NCBI GenBank assembly: GCA_002886105.1
Contig: CP025776.1
Coordinates: 2,790,001 to 2,854,000 of the forward strand
DNA from: Enterobacter sp. EA-1
GTDB lineage: Bacteria; Pseudomonadota; Gammaproteobacteria; Enterobacterales; Enterobacteriaceae
Direction of reading: 5' to 3'
Length of the DNA stretch: 64,000 nt
Translations under genes and position numbers: made by a program
The notes under the pieces: generated by a model
Seen by the model: the letters and a program-made list of their open reading frames with translations, nothing else
The model's database searches: none
Told to the model about the DNA's origin: nothing
Part shown: positions 43,665 through 54,284 of the stretch, piece after piece
Layout: the number at the start of each line of letters is the position of its first letter
Position numbering within the stretch: position 1 is the stretch's first letter

Positions 43665-44084
43665 ATGCTATTTGGATGTAATAACTGTGGCGAAATTTTT
43701 TACCGCACCACTCTTTTTTCAGAAAAGATCATTTCGCTGTTTTTTTTTCCTCGGCAGGCACTGGTCAATGCTCTATGGCTGGCTGGTACTGATGCACTCA
43801 ATTGGCGAGAGGTCAAATGGACAATGCTGGCGTCACCGTTAGCCTACGTGGGCATTTTGCTGACCTGCACGTTAATTTTGCTGCAAAGAAAGGATGGCAT
43901 CTTCCGCGAGTTATGTACCATTATTACAGCATTAGGTCTGTTTTTTATTTACCTGATTGTTCTTTTCAACATATTGATATGTTCATACCCGACGACCTGC
44001 GATTTTATATTTTATTATGAATGTTTTATCGTTTTTTTAGGCATAACACCATTGTATTTTGTTTTCAGGTTATATTGGCGCTAA
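43665..44084 (+). CDS. Hypothetical multi-span membrane protein
   Basis: 139 codons, ATG 43665 to TAA 44082-44084. It has three predicted helices: ASPLAYVGILLTCTLILL, CTIITALGLFFIYLIVLFNI and FYYECFIVFLGITPLYFVFR, and a Cys pair near the start (GCNNCG). No recognisable family; ribosome binding site not obvious. It lies between a two-component operon and an RND pump gene, 26 bases before the latter, so it may be its first cistron. The intact frame over 420 bases in this indel-rich sequence supports a real gene only moderately. Confidence 0.45.
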   Translation: MLFGCNNCGEIFYRTTLFSEKIISLFFFPRQALVNALWLAGTDALNWREVKWTMLASPLAYVGILLTCTLILLQRKDGIFRELCTIITALGLFFIYLIVLFNILICSYPTTCDFIFYYECFIVFLGITPLYFVFRLYWR

Positions 44085-44110
44085 CCTGCGCGTTGGATTG
44101 GATATCGATT

Positions 44111-47100
44111 AATGTCTGACTTCTTTATTAAACGCCCGGTTTTCGCACGGGTGATTGCGCTTTTCATTACCCTCGGCGGGATTCTGGCGATCCCTCAATT
44201 ACCCGTGGCGCAATATCCCTCCGTGGCCCCGCCCAGTATTATCATTTCTGTAAGCTACCGGCGCTACGCCGCAAACCATGAATGATTCAGTGATATCCCT
44301 GCTCGAACGTGAAATTTCGTCGGTGGATCATCTGCTCTATTTTGAGTCAACCACCGATGTGTCCGGGATGGCATCCATCACGGTGACGTTTAAACCCGGC
44401 ACTGACATTAAACTGGCGCAAATGGATGTGCAGAACCAGATAAAGGCCGTTGAGCCGCGCCTGCCGCAAGCCGTGCGACAAAATGGCATCAGCACGGAGG
44501 CCGCTAACCCGGGTTTTCTGATGATGGTGGGCCTGAAATCGCCTTCCGGAGAGTATCAGGAGGCCGATCTCAGTGATTACTTCGCCCGCAACGTACTGGA
44601 GGAGCTGCGTCGGGTTCCGGGTGTCGGAAGGTGCAACTTTTCGGCGCGGAAAAGGCGATGCGTATCTGGGTCGATCCGGTCAAACTTTTCGCTTATCGCC
44701 TCTCCTTCAGCGACATCACGCTGGCGTTAAACCAGCAAAACATGCAGATAGCGCCCGGAAGCGTGGGCAGTGAACCCGCCCTGCCCGGTCAGCCGGTGAC
44801 TTACCCATTGAGGGTGCGCGGTCAGCTCACCTCCGTTGCGGCCTTCCAGAACATCACGCTGCGGGCCAATAGCGACGGGTCACGCGTCCGGCTCGGCGAC
44901 GTTGCGCGTATTGAACGCGGCTTACAAAGCTATGCGTTCGCCATCCGGGAAAATGGTCATCCGGCAACAGCCGCGGCTATCCAACTGGCGACAGGCGCGA
45001 ATGCCGTTAACACGGCGGCGGGCATCCGGGATCGTCTTGCAACCTTATCCACCGTGCTCCCTGAAGGGATGCAGTTCTCCGTGCCTTTGACACCGCGCCT
45101 TTTGTAAAACTGTCGATTGAAAAGTGGTTCATACCTTTTTGAGGCCATGGTGTTGGTGTTTCTGGTGATGCTGCTGTTTCTGCAGAACCTGCGCTACACC
45201 TTTATTCCCGCCATTGTGGCGCCGGTTGCGTTGCTGGGAACCTTTACCGTGATGCTGCTCAGCGGTTTCTCCATCAACGTTCTCACCATGTTCGGCATGG
45301 TGTTGGCCATTTCGGCATTATTGTGGATGATGCCATTGTGGTGGTCGAAAACGTCGAGCGGCTGATGGCGGAAAAGGGCTTGCGCCACGGGAAGCGACGC
45401 AGCAGGCGATGCGTGAAATCACCCCGGCCGTTATTGGCATCACGCTGGTGCTTACCGCGGTGTTTATCCCGATGGGTTTTGCCAGTGGTTCGGTGGGAGT
45501 TATCTACCGCCAGTTTACCCTGTCGATGGCAGTGTCTATTCTGCTGTCGGCCTTTCTTGCCCTGACCCTGACGCCAGCGCTGTGCGCGTCACTGCTAATG
45601 GCCGGTCAGCCATCAGCGTGAGCGGGAAAAAGGGGTTAGCGGGTGGTTTAACCGCCACTTCAACCGGCTTTCTCTTCGCTATGCGTCCGCTCTCCACCGT
45701 ACGATAACGCGCTCAGGCCGCATGATGGCGCTGTATGCGGTCTTATGCGGCGTCCTTTTCTGGCGCTTCGTGAACTGCCTTCCGCTTTTTATTCCCGATG
45801 AGGATCAGGGGTACTTTATCACCTCCGTGCAGCTCCCCTTCCGATGCGACCCGGTGCGCGTACACAGGAGGTGATGCACCGTTACGAGTCACTGGTCGCC
45901 GGGCGGGAAAGCATTCAGAGCAACCTTTCCATATTCGGTTTCAGTTTTTCCGGCTCGGGGCCGAATACAGCGCTGGCGTTTACCGTGCTCAACGGGTGGG
46001 ATGATCGACATGGCGCAACGGCGGAGGGAGAAGCAAACGCGGTGCAGGCGGCAATGAGCGCCGATCCGGCGGCCACGGTGATGAGTATCATGCCGCCCGC
46101 GATTTCCGATATGGGGACCTCATCCGGTTTCACACTTTACCTTGAGGATCGGGCCGGGCACGGCTACCCGGCGCTGCAAGCCGCTCTCGAACAGCTGCTT
46201 AGCCGCGCCGCCAAAAGCCACATTGTTGAAGATGTTTACACCGGACGGGCTGCCGGAAGGCATCAGCGCCGAACTGGAGGTGGATCGAGAAAAAGCGGAG
46301 GCGATGGGCGTTTCCTTTGAGGAGATAAACCAGACCCTCTCCTCGGCGAGCGGTTCGAATTATGTGAATGACTATACGGACAACGGGCGCGTGCAGCAGG
46401 TGATCGTCCAGCCGATGCGCCTGGCGCATGCAGATACAGGACCTGATGAAACTGTACGTGCGCAACAAGAGCGGTGAAATGACGCCGCTGGCGTCGTTTG
46501 TGAAAGCCCGTTGGGGTGTATCACCGCAACAGCTCAACCGTTACCAGAGGGTTATCCGGCAGTCAAAATCAGCGGCAGTGCCGCCGCAGGTTACGCCAGC
46601 GGTGCGGCGATGGCGGAGATGGAGACGCTGGCTGCCACGCTGCCTGCGGGCTTTATGATGGAGTGGACCGGCACCTCCTTGCAGGAACGCGCATCAGTCT
46701 TACAGATGCCGCTGCTGATGGCGCTGTCTGTGCTCACCGTGTTTATGGTGCTGGCCGCGCTGTATGAAAGCTGGGCGATTCCCCCTGTCGGTGATGCTGG
46801 TGGTGCCGCTGGGGCACTGGCGGGCGCCGTGACTGCGGTTTATATCGCCGGGATGCCCAATGATGTCTTTTTTCCGCGTGGGGCTTATCACCCTGATCGG
46901 CCTTTCCACAAAAATGCCATCCTGATTGTTGAGTTTGCCCGACAGCTTCACGCCAGCGGGATGAGCCTCCATCAGGCGACCATCACGGCGGCGCGCTTGC
47001 GTTTACGCCCGATTGTGATGACCTCACTGGCGTTTACCCTTGGCGTAGCGCCGCTGATGCTGGCCACCGGGGCCAGTTCGCAGACCCAGCACGCGATTGG

Positions 47101-47221
47101 TACCGGCGTTTTTGGCGGGATGATCAGCGGCACGCTGCTGGCGATCTTCTTTGTGCCGGTATTTTATGTGGTTGTCATGCGCGGCGTTGCCGCCATAAAC
47201 CGCCGAAGAAAACGCATGTGA
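44111..47221 (+). CDS. RND multidrug efflux permease, HAE1 (AcrB-like) type (frameshifted as read)
   Basis: 1036 codons, ATG 44111 ([20 protein letters not shown]) to TGA 47219-47221, the typical AcrB size. Family features: [74 protein letters not shown], the proton-relay region [20 protein letters not shown] (restored near 45315), the second half with [13 protein letters not shown]-type sequence ([20 protein letters not shown]), [20 protein letters not shown] and [20 protein letters not shown]. About ten frame changes. No adaptor or outer-membrane channel gene is adjacent, so it must borrow a partner, as AcrD does. Confidence 0.87.
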
Positions 47222-47240
47222 AGGCACGATACGGGCGGCG

Positions 47241-48499
47241 TTATCTGACAATCGGCAAATCGGGATAGTGTGTTGTATACCGGGGCGATAGCATCTCACG
47301 TTTCATCGCCCAGCTTTGCTGGATCCCCTGCCCGGCAAACCATACGGTACCCCGGCCGGAATGATTCAGACGGTCAATGGCCTGCATCAGCGCATGGCTA
47401 CCGGGCCGGGGCGGGTATTCATCGAATAAATTGAGCTGTGCGACGCCCGGCTGAAAAAGTCGCTCAGCATCACCCCCGCTTTCATATAGCGAAAACCCTC
47501 TTTCCAGATCGCCTGCAGCGCATGAGTGGCAACCCGAATAATGTCGCGGGTATCGTTGGAGGGAACCGTCAGTCGCCCGCTGGCTTGCGGGGCGTAGAAC
47601 GTTTCATTGTGGGCATGCGGACTGGTGCGCATAAATACGCCTATTGCACAGCAGAACTGCCTTTCTGCTCTCAGTTTTTCTGCCGCACGTTCAGCATAAG
47701 CGCACACCGCCTGATGCATATCACGGTACCCGGTAATGCGCTGACTAAAGGAGCGGCTACAGATGATCTGTTGTTTGGCGGGGCGAATTCATCAAATGCC
47801 GTGCAGGATTCGCCGCGAAGTTCACGGACTGTGCGCTCCAGTACCACGTTGAAGTGTTTACGAATAACCCATGTCGAGCTGTCGGCAAGTTGCAGCGCAT
47901 TGTCGATGCCCATCAATGCCAGTTTTTTGCTGATACGCCGCCCCACTCCCCAGACTTCGTGCACCGGCACCAGCGCGAGTAATTTACGCTGCCGATGCCG
48001 GGATGAGAGATCGACAACACCGCCTGTTTGCTGCCATTTTTTGGCCGCAAAATTGGCCAGTTTGGCGAGCGTTTTTGTGGGTGCAATACCAACACCGACC
48101 GTCAGCCCTGTGTTTTTAATACCTGTTTGCGGATCTGGCGGCCAAACGTCTCAAGCGGCATACAGCTCGCGATACCGGACACATCAACAAACGCTTCATC
48201 AATGGAGTAGAGTTCAACCGCGGGAACCATTTCTTCTAATGTCATCATCACGCGGTTGCTGAGGTCACCATAAAGTGCGTAATTCGGAACTAAAAACAGC
48301 CACCCTCGGTTGCGATGTAACTCGTCCTTAATTTTAAAGAGGGCGCCGTCATGTTGATGCCCAGCGCCTTTGCTTCCGCCGAGCGCGAAATAATGCATCC
48401 ATCATTGTTCGACACAACAACGGGTTTTCCCCGAAGATCGGGCCGAAAAACCGTCTCACAGGAGGCATAGAAGTTGTTTACATCAACAAGCGCGAACAT
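47241..48499 (-). CDS. umuC: Error-prone DNA polymerase V catalytic subunit UmuC (frameshifted as read)
   Basis: About 420 residues (E. coli UmuC is 422), a Y-family translesion polymerase acting with cleaved UmuD. Start ATG 48499 reads MFALVDVNNFYASCETVFRP with the catalytic Asp in ALVDVNNFYASCE; the second site is ELYSIDEAFVDVSGI. Further parts: LTVGVGIAPTKTLAKLANFA, VHEVWGVGRRISKKLALMGI, VRELRGESCTAFDEFAPPK and the end RYSDLPIVR. Frame changes near 48370, 48100, 47965, 47760 and 47450. A LexA-like box lies 16 bases upstream. No umuD precedes it: the only umuD here is at 61636-62074. Confidence 0.92.
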
Positions 48500-48514
48500 G
48501 GCTGTTTAACTCAA

Positions 48515-48532
48515 TACTGTATAAAAACAGTA
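48515..48532 (-). promoter_or_regulatory. LexA-like (SOS) box of umuC, two bases short
   Basis: TACTGTATAAAAACAGTA is a near-palindrome like the E. coli umuDC box but lacks two bases in the middle (18 instead of 20). Either the site is altered or two bases were lost in sequencing. It is placed 16 bases from the umuC start. Confidence 0.75.
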
Positions 48533-48819
48533 TCATTGCAATGCATGGACAAATCAAGCGCATCAACAGAGAGCGGTGCGATCGTATTGAAGTTTGAGGG
48601 AATTTAGCGGCTGGCTAAGCAGCGAAACGAGCGTGTCAGGCAGAGAGGTTATCGATTTTGCTGAAACAAAACTTAGTGTTCTGAATCACAGATATCAAAT
48701 ATCCAACTCATTTGATAAAAGCTTTTGAGCATAAAAATGTATACTCTTATGATTTGAATTTAGCTGGCAGAACTGAACAGTTACGTTCTCCCGTTCCGGC
48801 TCCCATAAGGATAGACAAC
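48533..48819. other. Promoter region of the SorC regulator gene
   Basis: About 287 bases without a gene. Around 48706-48753 are sequences like ACTCATTTGAT, TTTTGAGCAT and ACTCTTATGAT, which resemble half-sites of the GCTCAyATGAGC palindromes found at 54285-54536. Confidence 0.35.
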
Positions 48820-49784
48820 ATGCCCAAAGCCAAAACAATATCTCGCTGGCAACATTCAGATCCCCCGCTACATCTATTCAGTCGCCAGACGCTACTTTGC
48901 GGAGATGAAGACCAAGATTGAAATTGCTGAGGAACTGGGCGTTTCCCGTTTCAAAGTCGCACGCCTTATCGATGAAGCTATCCAGCAAGAGTATGTCAAA
49001 TTCCTCTTTCCGAAGCAGCAGGCGCTTGATGAAGAAATTGCCACCAATCTCTGCGAAAAATACCACCTTATGGAAGCGGTTGTGCTACCGGCCTCTGAAC
49101 TCGGACTACACAAGAGCAGTTGAATGTGAAACTGGGGGATCGCCGCTAATTATCTGAGTGAAACCCTGCAGGAAGGCATGATATTTGGTATGGCCCTGGG
49201 AAGAGTATTATCCAGCACCGTCAGTCAGTTGGTTTCTTTACCTTCACTGGATGTTGTTCAGCTCTCCGGCGTACATCCGGGAATTGAGTTCAGTCTGGGG
49301 CCAGTGGATTTAATTCATAAAATTGCCGCTATCTCGCACGGTAAAGCTCACCCGATGTACGTTCCCATGTGGGTGGATGATGAAAGCCCCCGGCTGAAAA
49401 ATTAGCAGGCGATCAGGCCGTACTGGACACCCAGAAATTTTACTCCCATATGGACGTGGTCATCACCGGTATTGGCGCGCCTCGGAAAACGGGCTCGTCC
49501 AGCTTGTGTGACATCTTTCCAAAATCCCCGGCGTGATTCACTGATAAGTCAGGATATTACCGCAGATGTATGTAACGCTTGTCAACAGCAACGGGGAGGT
49601 TCTGGACAGTCCCCTGAACCGGCTGGGCTTTGGTATTACAACCGAGCAGCTGAGATCCACGAAAAAATTGATTGGTGTTGCAGGCGGTGAGGAGAAGTAT
49701 GAAGGTATTGTCGCCTCGTTAAAATCCGGGCTGCTGAAGGTGTTAATCACCGATTTTGATACGGCCATCAAGCTACTGGATTGA
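48820..49784 (+). CDS. SorC-family sugar-binding transcriptional regulator (frameshifted as read)
   Basis: About 321 residues; ATG 48820 follows AAGGATAGACAAC. N-terminal helix-turn-helix: VARRYFAEMKTKIEIAEELG then VSRFKVARLIDEAIQQEYV. The C-terminal phospho-sugar-binding domain shows LQEGMIFGMALGRVLSSTVS, LDVVQLSGVHPGIEFSLGPV, DVVITGIGAP and LNRLGFGITTEQLRSTKKLI with VAGGEEKYEGI. Frame changes near 48860, 49110, 49400, 49480 and 49520. It diverges from umuC and heads the first PTS locus; the palindromes near 54285-54536 are candidate operators for it. Confidence 0.87.
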
Positions 49785-49814
49785 TGACCGTGCCGGACAA
49801 ACTCCGCGCCGGTA

Positions 49815-50332
49815 TTACTCAATATCGGCGTGACGTTGCTTCATCGTCTGACTTGTTTCGTTAAGGTTTTCCATCAACGCCAGAATCATGCTGTCGTAAG
49901 TCAGCAAACAGGCCTGTTCAAAGAGAGAGCCCATTGGCTGTATGCTGTCACCCGCCGGTATTGTCAGCACGTAATCAGCAAGCCCCGCCGGTTGAGCCGA
50001 GCGGTTGTGATCAGCGCAATTTGTACGCCGTTTTTCTTTGCAATTTTAACCTGATGAATAAGACGCTGAGTCTCTCCGGAACCTGAACCCACAATCATCA
50101 GATCGTTTTTATGTGAATGAGGTGAGCTTATTTCTCCCACGATGCTGACAGACAGCCCCGGGTGCATCAGTCTGTTCGTAAACGCGTTAATCATCTGTCC
50201 CGAACGGCCCGCTCCGGCAAGAAAAATATGGTTTGCGGTGGTAATGGCATCGATCATTGCAGTAAATTCTTGCTCATCAACCTTGTCAGCAAGCGAAGCT
50301 AATTCATTTAAAATCAAAGCGTAATTTTTCAT
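49815..50332 (-). CDS. SIS-domain 6-phospho-3-hexuloisomerase-like protein (frameshifted as read)
   Basis: About 172 residues, MKNYALILNELASLADKVDE from ATG 50332. HxlB-type SIS fold: IFLAGAGRSGQMINAFTNRL, GLSVSIVGEISSPHSHKNDL and MIVGSGSGETQRLIHQVKIA (the serines of GSGSGET bind phosphate). Known members turn D-arabino-3-hexulose 6-phosphate into fructose 6-phosphate. The C-terminus reads MKQRHADIE, like the HANLE end of the paralogue at 58104-58654. A frame change near 49990. Last gene of the minus-strand PTS operon. Confidence 0.83.
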
Positions 50333-50348
50333 AGGTGCAATTCTTCTT

Positions 50349-50841
50349 TTAAAAAGGCAGATACCTTCGTATCCGCCTCTTGTTTATCAGGATGCTGAGA
50401 GCATCTTCCACATACTTCCCGACGTCGTGCGTTTTGAGATTACGGCACGACTCGATAAACGAAATGTCCACGGAAAAGTGTGAAAAGGCGGCGCAGTACC
50501 GACATATGTTGATCGCTCGTTGCGAACGCGAGGTTAAACATGATGCTGCATTCAACGGTCAGATCGGCATCCTCCATCTGACCGAAGACCACACTTTGTC
50601 AAAACGAACGATACTGATGCTGTTTGTCTTAACCAGGTATAGTCAGCGTGAGGGATGGCAATCCCTGACCGTTAGCCATTAACAAACCCGTTGGGTAGGT
50701 TTTCTCACGCGTCAGGCATGCCACCGGATATACTCTGGCGTAATGTAGCTTCTCCAGCAGCTTCTGACCAGCGAACTCAATAGCGACATGCCAGTCAGCA
50801 ATGGTTCCCTCAACGTCGTTTACCAGAATCTCAAGTTTCAT
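50349..50841 (-). CDS. PTS IIA component, fructose/galactitol type (frameshifted as read)
   Basis: About 164 residues, ATG 50841 (MKLEILVNDVEGTIADWHVA). Cytosolic phosphocarrier that passes phosphate from HPr to IIB. Parts: IEFAGQKLLEKLHYARVYPV, CLTREKTYPTGLLMANGQG and, after frame repair, the active-site His region IPHADYT-like near 50680-50640, then VVFGQMEDADLTVECSIMFN, LAFATSDQHMSVLRRLF and DALSILINKRRIRRYLPF. Frame changes near 50745, 50635 and 50480. It is 7 bases after the IIB gene. Confidence 0.82.
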
Positions 50842-50848
50842 TGTTCAC

Positions 50849-51133
50849 CTACTTCAAGATTTCTTCTTTAACCGCATCAAAGATCTCGTCTTCACCCAGA
50901 CCGGTTAGCAGGCCTGCCCCCCACAATGACACGGGTCGTGATACCCGGCTTGTCCAGTTTGGTCGATGACACGATCAGGTCATAACCATTGAAGGTGTCC
51001 GTTGTGCACGCCATCAAAGAGGATTTATCAACCTGCGCGTCGATTTTCTGTTCTTTCAGATAATCCTGCAGAACAGAAACCATGATGGAAGAAGACGCAA
51101 TACCGTTTCCGCATACCACTAAAATCTTTTCAT
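50849..51133 (-). CDS. PTS IIB component, galactitol type (frameshifted as read)
   Basis: About 94 residues. ATG 51133 is inside the last codons of the IIC gene. With one A added to the AAAA run it reads MKKILVVCGNGIASSSIMVS; the Cys is the phosphorylated residue. It continues VLQDYLKEQKIDAQVDKSSL, FNGYDLIVSSTKLDKPGITT and GLGEDEIFDAVKEEILK. A second frame change lies near 50920. It transfers phosphate from IIA to the sugar carried by IIC. Confidence 0.87.
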
Positions 51134-51135
51134 TT

Positions 51136-52518
51136 TCAATTACCTTTTAAATTATTCAGGCCGTTTTTTCTGCTTCCAGCTTTTAACTGACGGCGTGACT
51201 TCTGTTTAAGCAGGTATCCCACTGACAACAGCAGAACAGCAGCAAGAGCATAACCTGCGATGCCAACATGGCTGAGGGCGGCAAAGAGGCCGGTGAATGG
51301 GTTAGCTGACGGGCGGGATGAATACATCACGCTCGCATCAGGGTTGGTCCCGAATTTCTGGAACACTTCGTTGTGCCGGAGCCATCCGAGGAGGCGATGT
51401 ACAGACCACCGCCGAACAGGATGATGGAAGTAACCCGGTACGGATAATGTTGCCGTTGAAAACCGGCACCATGCACGCAATAAAGAACACGAACTGCGAT
51501 AAATCGCCCAGCGGCATAACGCGGTTACCGAGGAAGCACCACGGCAAGGATCACAATCAGGGATTAACAGCAGCGCTGGCGCAATAACCGACGGGTGACC
51601 AACAATCAGCGCCGTATCCATCCCGACCGTAATTTCGCGGTCCGGGAAACGCTTAACCAGTTTCTTACGTGCCACGTTGGACAACGGCACCGAGGCCTTC
51701 CATCATAATCGAGGTCATGCGCGGGAGCAGGAGCATAACTGCAGCGAGATACATACCCAACTGAAGACTGGCGATGATCGTATGGTACGGGGACGCCCAA
51801 CCATAGCCGCAGAAACCAAGCAGGATACCGATGATGAAACCTACCATTGTCGGGTCGCCAAGAATACCAAAGCGTTTTGAATACTTTCAGCGGTCACGTT
51901 CAGGTTACGGGAAACCCGGGATGCGGTCATAAACCCAGTTAAACGGATAGGCGAACAGCAGGTAGGTATTCGCAACAGGATGCGAGATAGCCACACCTTT
52001 AGGCAGGTTGAAGTATTTTTCGTTATTCTTCGCCCCCCGAGGGTCTGCAGCAATAAGTGCCCAGACATGGAACAACGCAGCGGTAAGTACGCCATACAGG
52101 AAGCTGCCAGAATAAACCCCGACAATCGCGCCCATGGACGCATTCTGGTGCAGGTTAAACACATCGACGTTCACACAGTCCGTCAGACGCAAGCAACATG
52201 GCAATGTTAACAGCGACGCACAGCGGGATGATAATCGCCCCCATACTTGAACCAAACCCTGACTGCCGTTGCCGCACCACCAACATCAATGGCGCTAAGC
52301 GAAGATCCCGTGGCTTCGGCGAGTCCGGTTACTGCAGGTTGCATTTTTCAAGCATCAGCTTGATGGTCATCGTTAATGCAATAAAACCGATACCGACTTT
52401 AATGGCTGATGAAATGCACTCTGACAGCGGACGACCCAGTAGCTTCATCAGTACAAGAAAGATGACCGGTATGAAAATAAAGTTACCCGAGTCATTGATA
52501 AACTGTGATCAGTTCCAT
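51136..52518 (-). CDS. PTS IIC component, galactitol type (frameshifted as read)
   Basis: About 460 residues, an inner-membrane sugar carrier of the GatC family. Start ATG 52518 (MELIT). Repaired order: INDSGNFIFIPVIFLVLMKL, LGRPLSECISSAIKVGIGFI, ALTMTIKLMLEK, IDVGGAATA, VNVDVFNLHQNASMGAIVGV, AGVYSGSFLYG-type segment, FAYPFNWVYDRIPGF, QLGMYLAAVMLLLPRMTSIM, and a late segment GLFAALSHVGIAGYALAAVL. About ten frame changes make it one of the most broken genes here, yet all family blocks remain in order. Co-transcribed with RpiB-like (upstream), IIB, IIA and SIS genes. Confidence 0.83.
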
Positions 52519-52521
52519 TTT

Positions 52522-53055
52522 TTATCCCTCAGAGCGCTCATCATCTGGTCTGAAACCCATATTCCAGCGAACATCATCCGGTTTTGTCAACGCATTGTCA
52601 CTGCGTTCAGCTTCCCGCAGGTTCTTTTTGGAATTCTCTCTTGCTGTGGCAAAGTCAAACGCATTGTCATACCACGCGTCTACGATCATTTTGGTGTACT
52701 CCAAGGTCATTAACCCTGCAGCCGGAGTCCAATGACCTGTGCATTGTTACTCAGCCGGGCGCGCTTTGCCGAGTAAGGGTTAGTTGGCAACCGCGCGGAT
52801 CCCCCAGTACTTATTTATCTGGCAGGTAAACCCTATTCCGGTGCCACAGATGTAAATCCCCAAACGGCATTCGTCACGCTGAATCACGCCCGCCATTTCG
52901 TCGGCCAGACGGGCAAAGTTGTTGGCGCCCTCCTCTTTGCGTTTAACGGGGTCGTATACAATCTCTGCATTTTTCTCTTCTACGAGGTATTTTTGATCTC
53001 CTCTTTACGCTCCAAATCCCACATCATCACTTGCAATTGCAATTTTGGTCTTCAT
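52522..53055 (-). CDS. RpiB/LacA/LacB family sugar-phosphate isomerase (frameshifted as read)
   Basis: About 177 residues, ATG 53055 (MKTKIAIASDDVGFGA after one repair). Cytosolic aldose-ketose isomerase family. Parts: KKYLVEEKNAEIVYDPVKRK, EEGANNFARLADEMAGVIQR, the active-site Cys region DECRLGIYICGTGIGFTCQI, NKYWGIRAVA, SAKRARLSNNAQVI, MTLEYTKMIVDAWYDNAFDF. Its long C-terminal tail (LTKPDDVRWNMGFRPDDERS) is unusual for the family. Frame changes near 53020, 52795, 52760 and 52715. First gene of the minus-strand PTS operon; diverges from the DeoR gene. Confidence 0.85.
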
Positions 53056-53428
53056 CTCAACCCACCTCATTAATAACTTAAGCCAAGTATGAGGTTGGCA
53101 AATATTGGTTGTCAACTGAGATCCACATCACAAAAATCATAACGCATTGATATAAAAGCATTTAAATACCAATAAAAACAAATAAAAACTAACAAACAAC
53201 AATCATGAGACGGGGTTTGAATAATAAACCCCGGATTTCAGTCAGTGCGCAATCATCGGCATGAAACAACAAAACTATATTTATCAAACAATTAACTAAA
53301 ACCACCTGTTATTGGTGTTACTTTGTCAAAGAAGCCCGGTGCCCTGTATTCGGTTGAGGTTTGCTTTTGTTGGCATCATCTGTGCTATGCTCTCATCAAA
53401 ATCACACACAAACTGTTCCGGAGGAAGA
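53056..53428. other. Divergent control region of the RpiB-IIC and DeoR genes
   Basis: About 370 bases, AT-rich, no gene. It contains a perfect hairpin (53211-53233) and A-rich repeats near 53165-53205 (AATAAAAACAAATAAAAAC). Likely site of promoters and operators for both directions. Confidence 0.5.
53211..53233. promoter_or_regulatory. Inverted repeat in the divergent control region
   Basis: CGGGGTTT, loop GAATAAT, AAACCCCG: an 8-bp perfect stem followed by GATTTC. In this position it may be an operator or an attenuator-like hairpin. Confidence 0.5.
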
Positions 53429-54188
53429 ATGTACCCTGGTTGAAGAAAGGAGAAAACTCATCCTTGAAGAGATTATTTCGGCAGGTACCGTGTATGTCAG
53501 CGACCTCGCGAAAAAGTATGAAGTGACTTATGAAACAATAAGAAAGGATCTGACGAATCTTGAACAAAGGGGATTGCTGGTCAAAAGCCATGGCGGAGCA
53601 ACCTTAAAACAAGGCGCGATCGAACATCCCTTCCGAGGTCAGGGAAAAGAGAACAGTTCCTTCAAACAAGCGATTGCCGGGAAGGCCCTCGAATTCATTC
53701 CACCAAACAGCTCCATGATCATTGGTACCGGCAGTTCTAACTATGAGCTGGCCAATCTGCTGTGCATGAAATCTGGCTTCAAAATCTTTACGGACTCGCT
53801 TCCCGTGGCAAGTGCGCTCATCGATTCGGACAATCAGGTGTTCCTGTTTGGGGGGTGAGCTAAGGAAAAAAAGCTCATCTGTGTTTGGCGGCTGGGCTGT
53901 TTCGATGATCAACGATATCAACGTTGACCTGTGCTTTATCGGCACAGATGGCTTCAACAAGATGACCGGGCCTTCGACACCGTCATCATCTGATGCGTTT
54001 CTTGACAGGACTATCATTGCCCGATCAGGAGAAAAAAATACATATTGGGCGACTATACAAAGTTCCAGCGAAGCAGCCTGTTCAAGATTTGCGACTGGTC
54101 GGAAATCACCGCCCTCATAACCAATGAGATTGCGGACAAAGACGGGATCGCAGAAGTGTCAAAGTTCACCACCGTCATAACGTGTTGA
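53429..54188 (+). CDS. DeoR/GlpR-family transcriptional regulator (frameshifted as read)
   Basis: About 252 residues; ATG 53429 follows TTCCGGAGGAAGA, with one indel right after ATG. N-terminal helix-turn-helix: LVEERRKLILEEIISAGTVY and VSDLAKKYEVTYETIRKDLT, then LEQRGLLVKSHGGATLK. Sensor domain: IPPNSSMIIGTGSSNYELAN, FKIFTDSLPVASALIDSDNQ, VFLFGGELRKKSSSVFGG and DLCFIGTDGFN, typical of DeoR sugar-phosphate sensors. Ends EVSKFTTVITC. Frame changes near 53435, 53630, 53855, 53990 and 54040. It stands between the two PTS operons. Confidence 0.86.
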
Positions 54189-54199
54189 ATCTGTGCTGA

Positions 54200-54230
54200 C
54201 TGACGGTGTGCCCCTACACCGTCAGGCCTT
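54200..54230 (+). terminator. Terminator after the DeoR gene
   Basis: CTGACGGTGT (54200-54209) pairs perfectly with ACACCGTCAG (54216-54225); GGCCTTT follows. Ten-bp stem, 6-base loop, short T stretch. Confidence 0.75.
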
Positions 54231-54232
54231 TA

Positions 54233-54283
54233 ACACAAAACACAAAACGCAAAACGCAAAACGCAAAACGCAAAACGCAAAAT
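54233..54283. repeat. Short tandem repeat, unit AAAACGC
   Basis: About seven 7-base units (the first two imperfect, AAAACAC) run from the terminator to the start of the palindrome array. Simple-sequence repeats of this size can vary in number by slippage; the copy number here may also be affected by indel errors. Confidence 0.8.
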
Positions 54284-54284
54284 A

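Noticed and set aside
54233-54283. CRISPR array
   Set aside because: The repeat unit is only 7 bases with no spacers.
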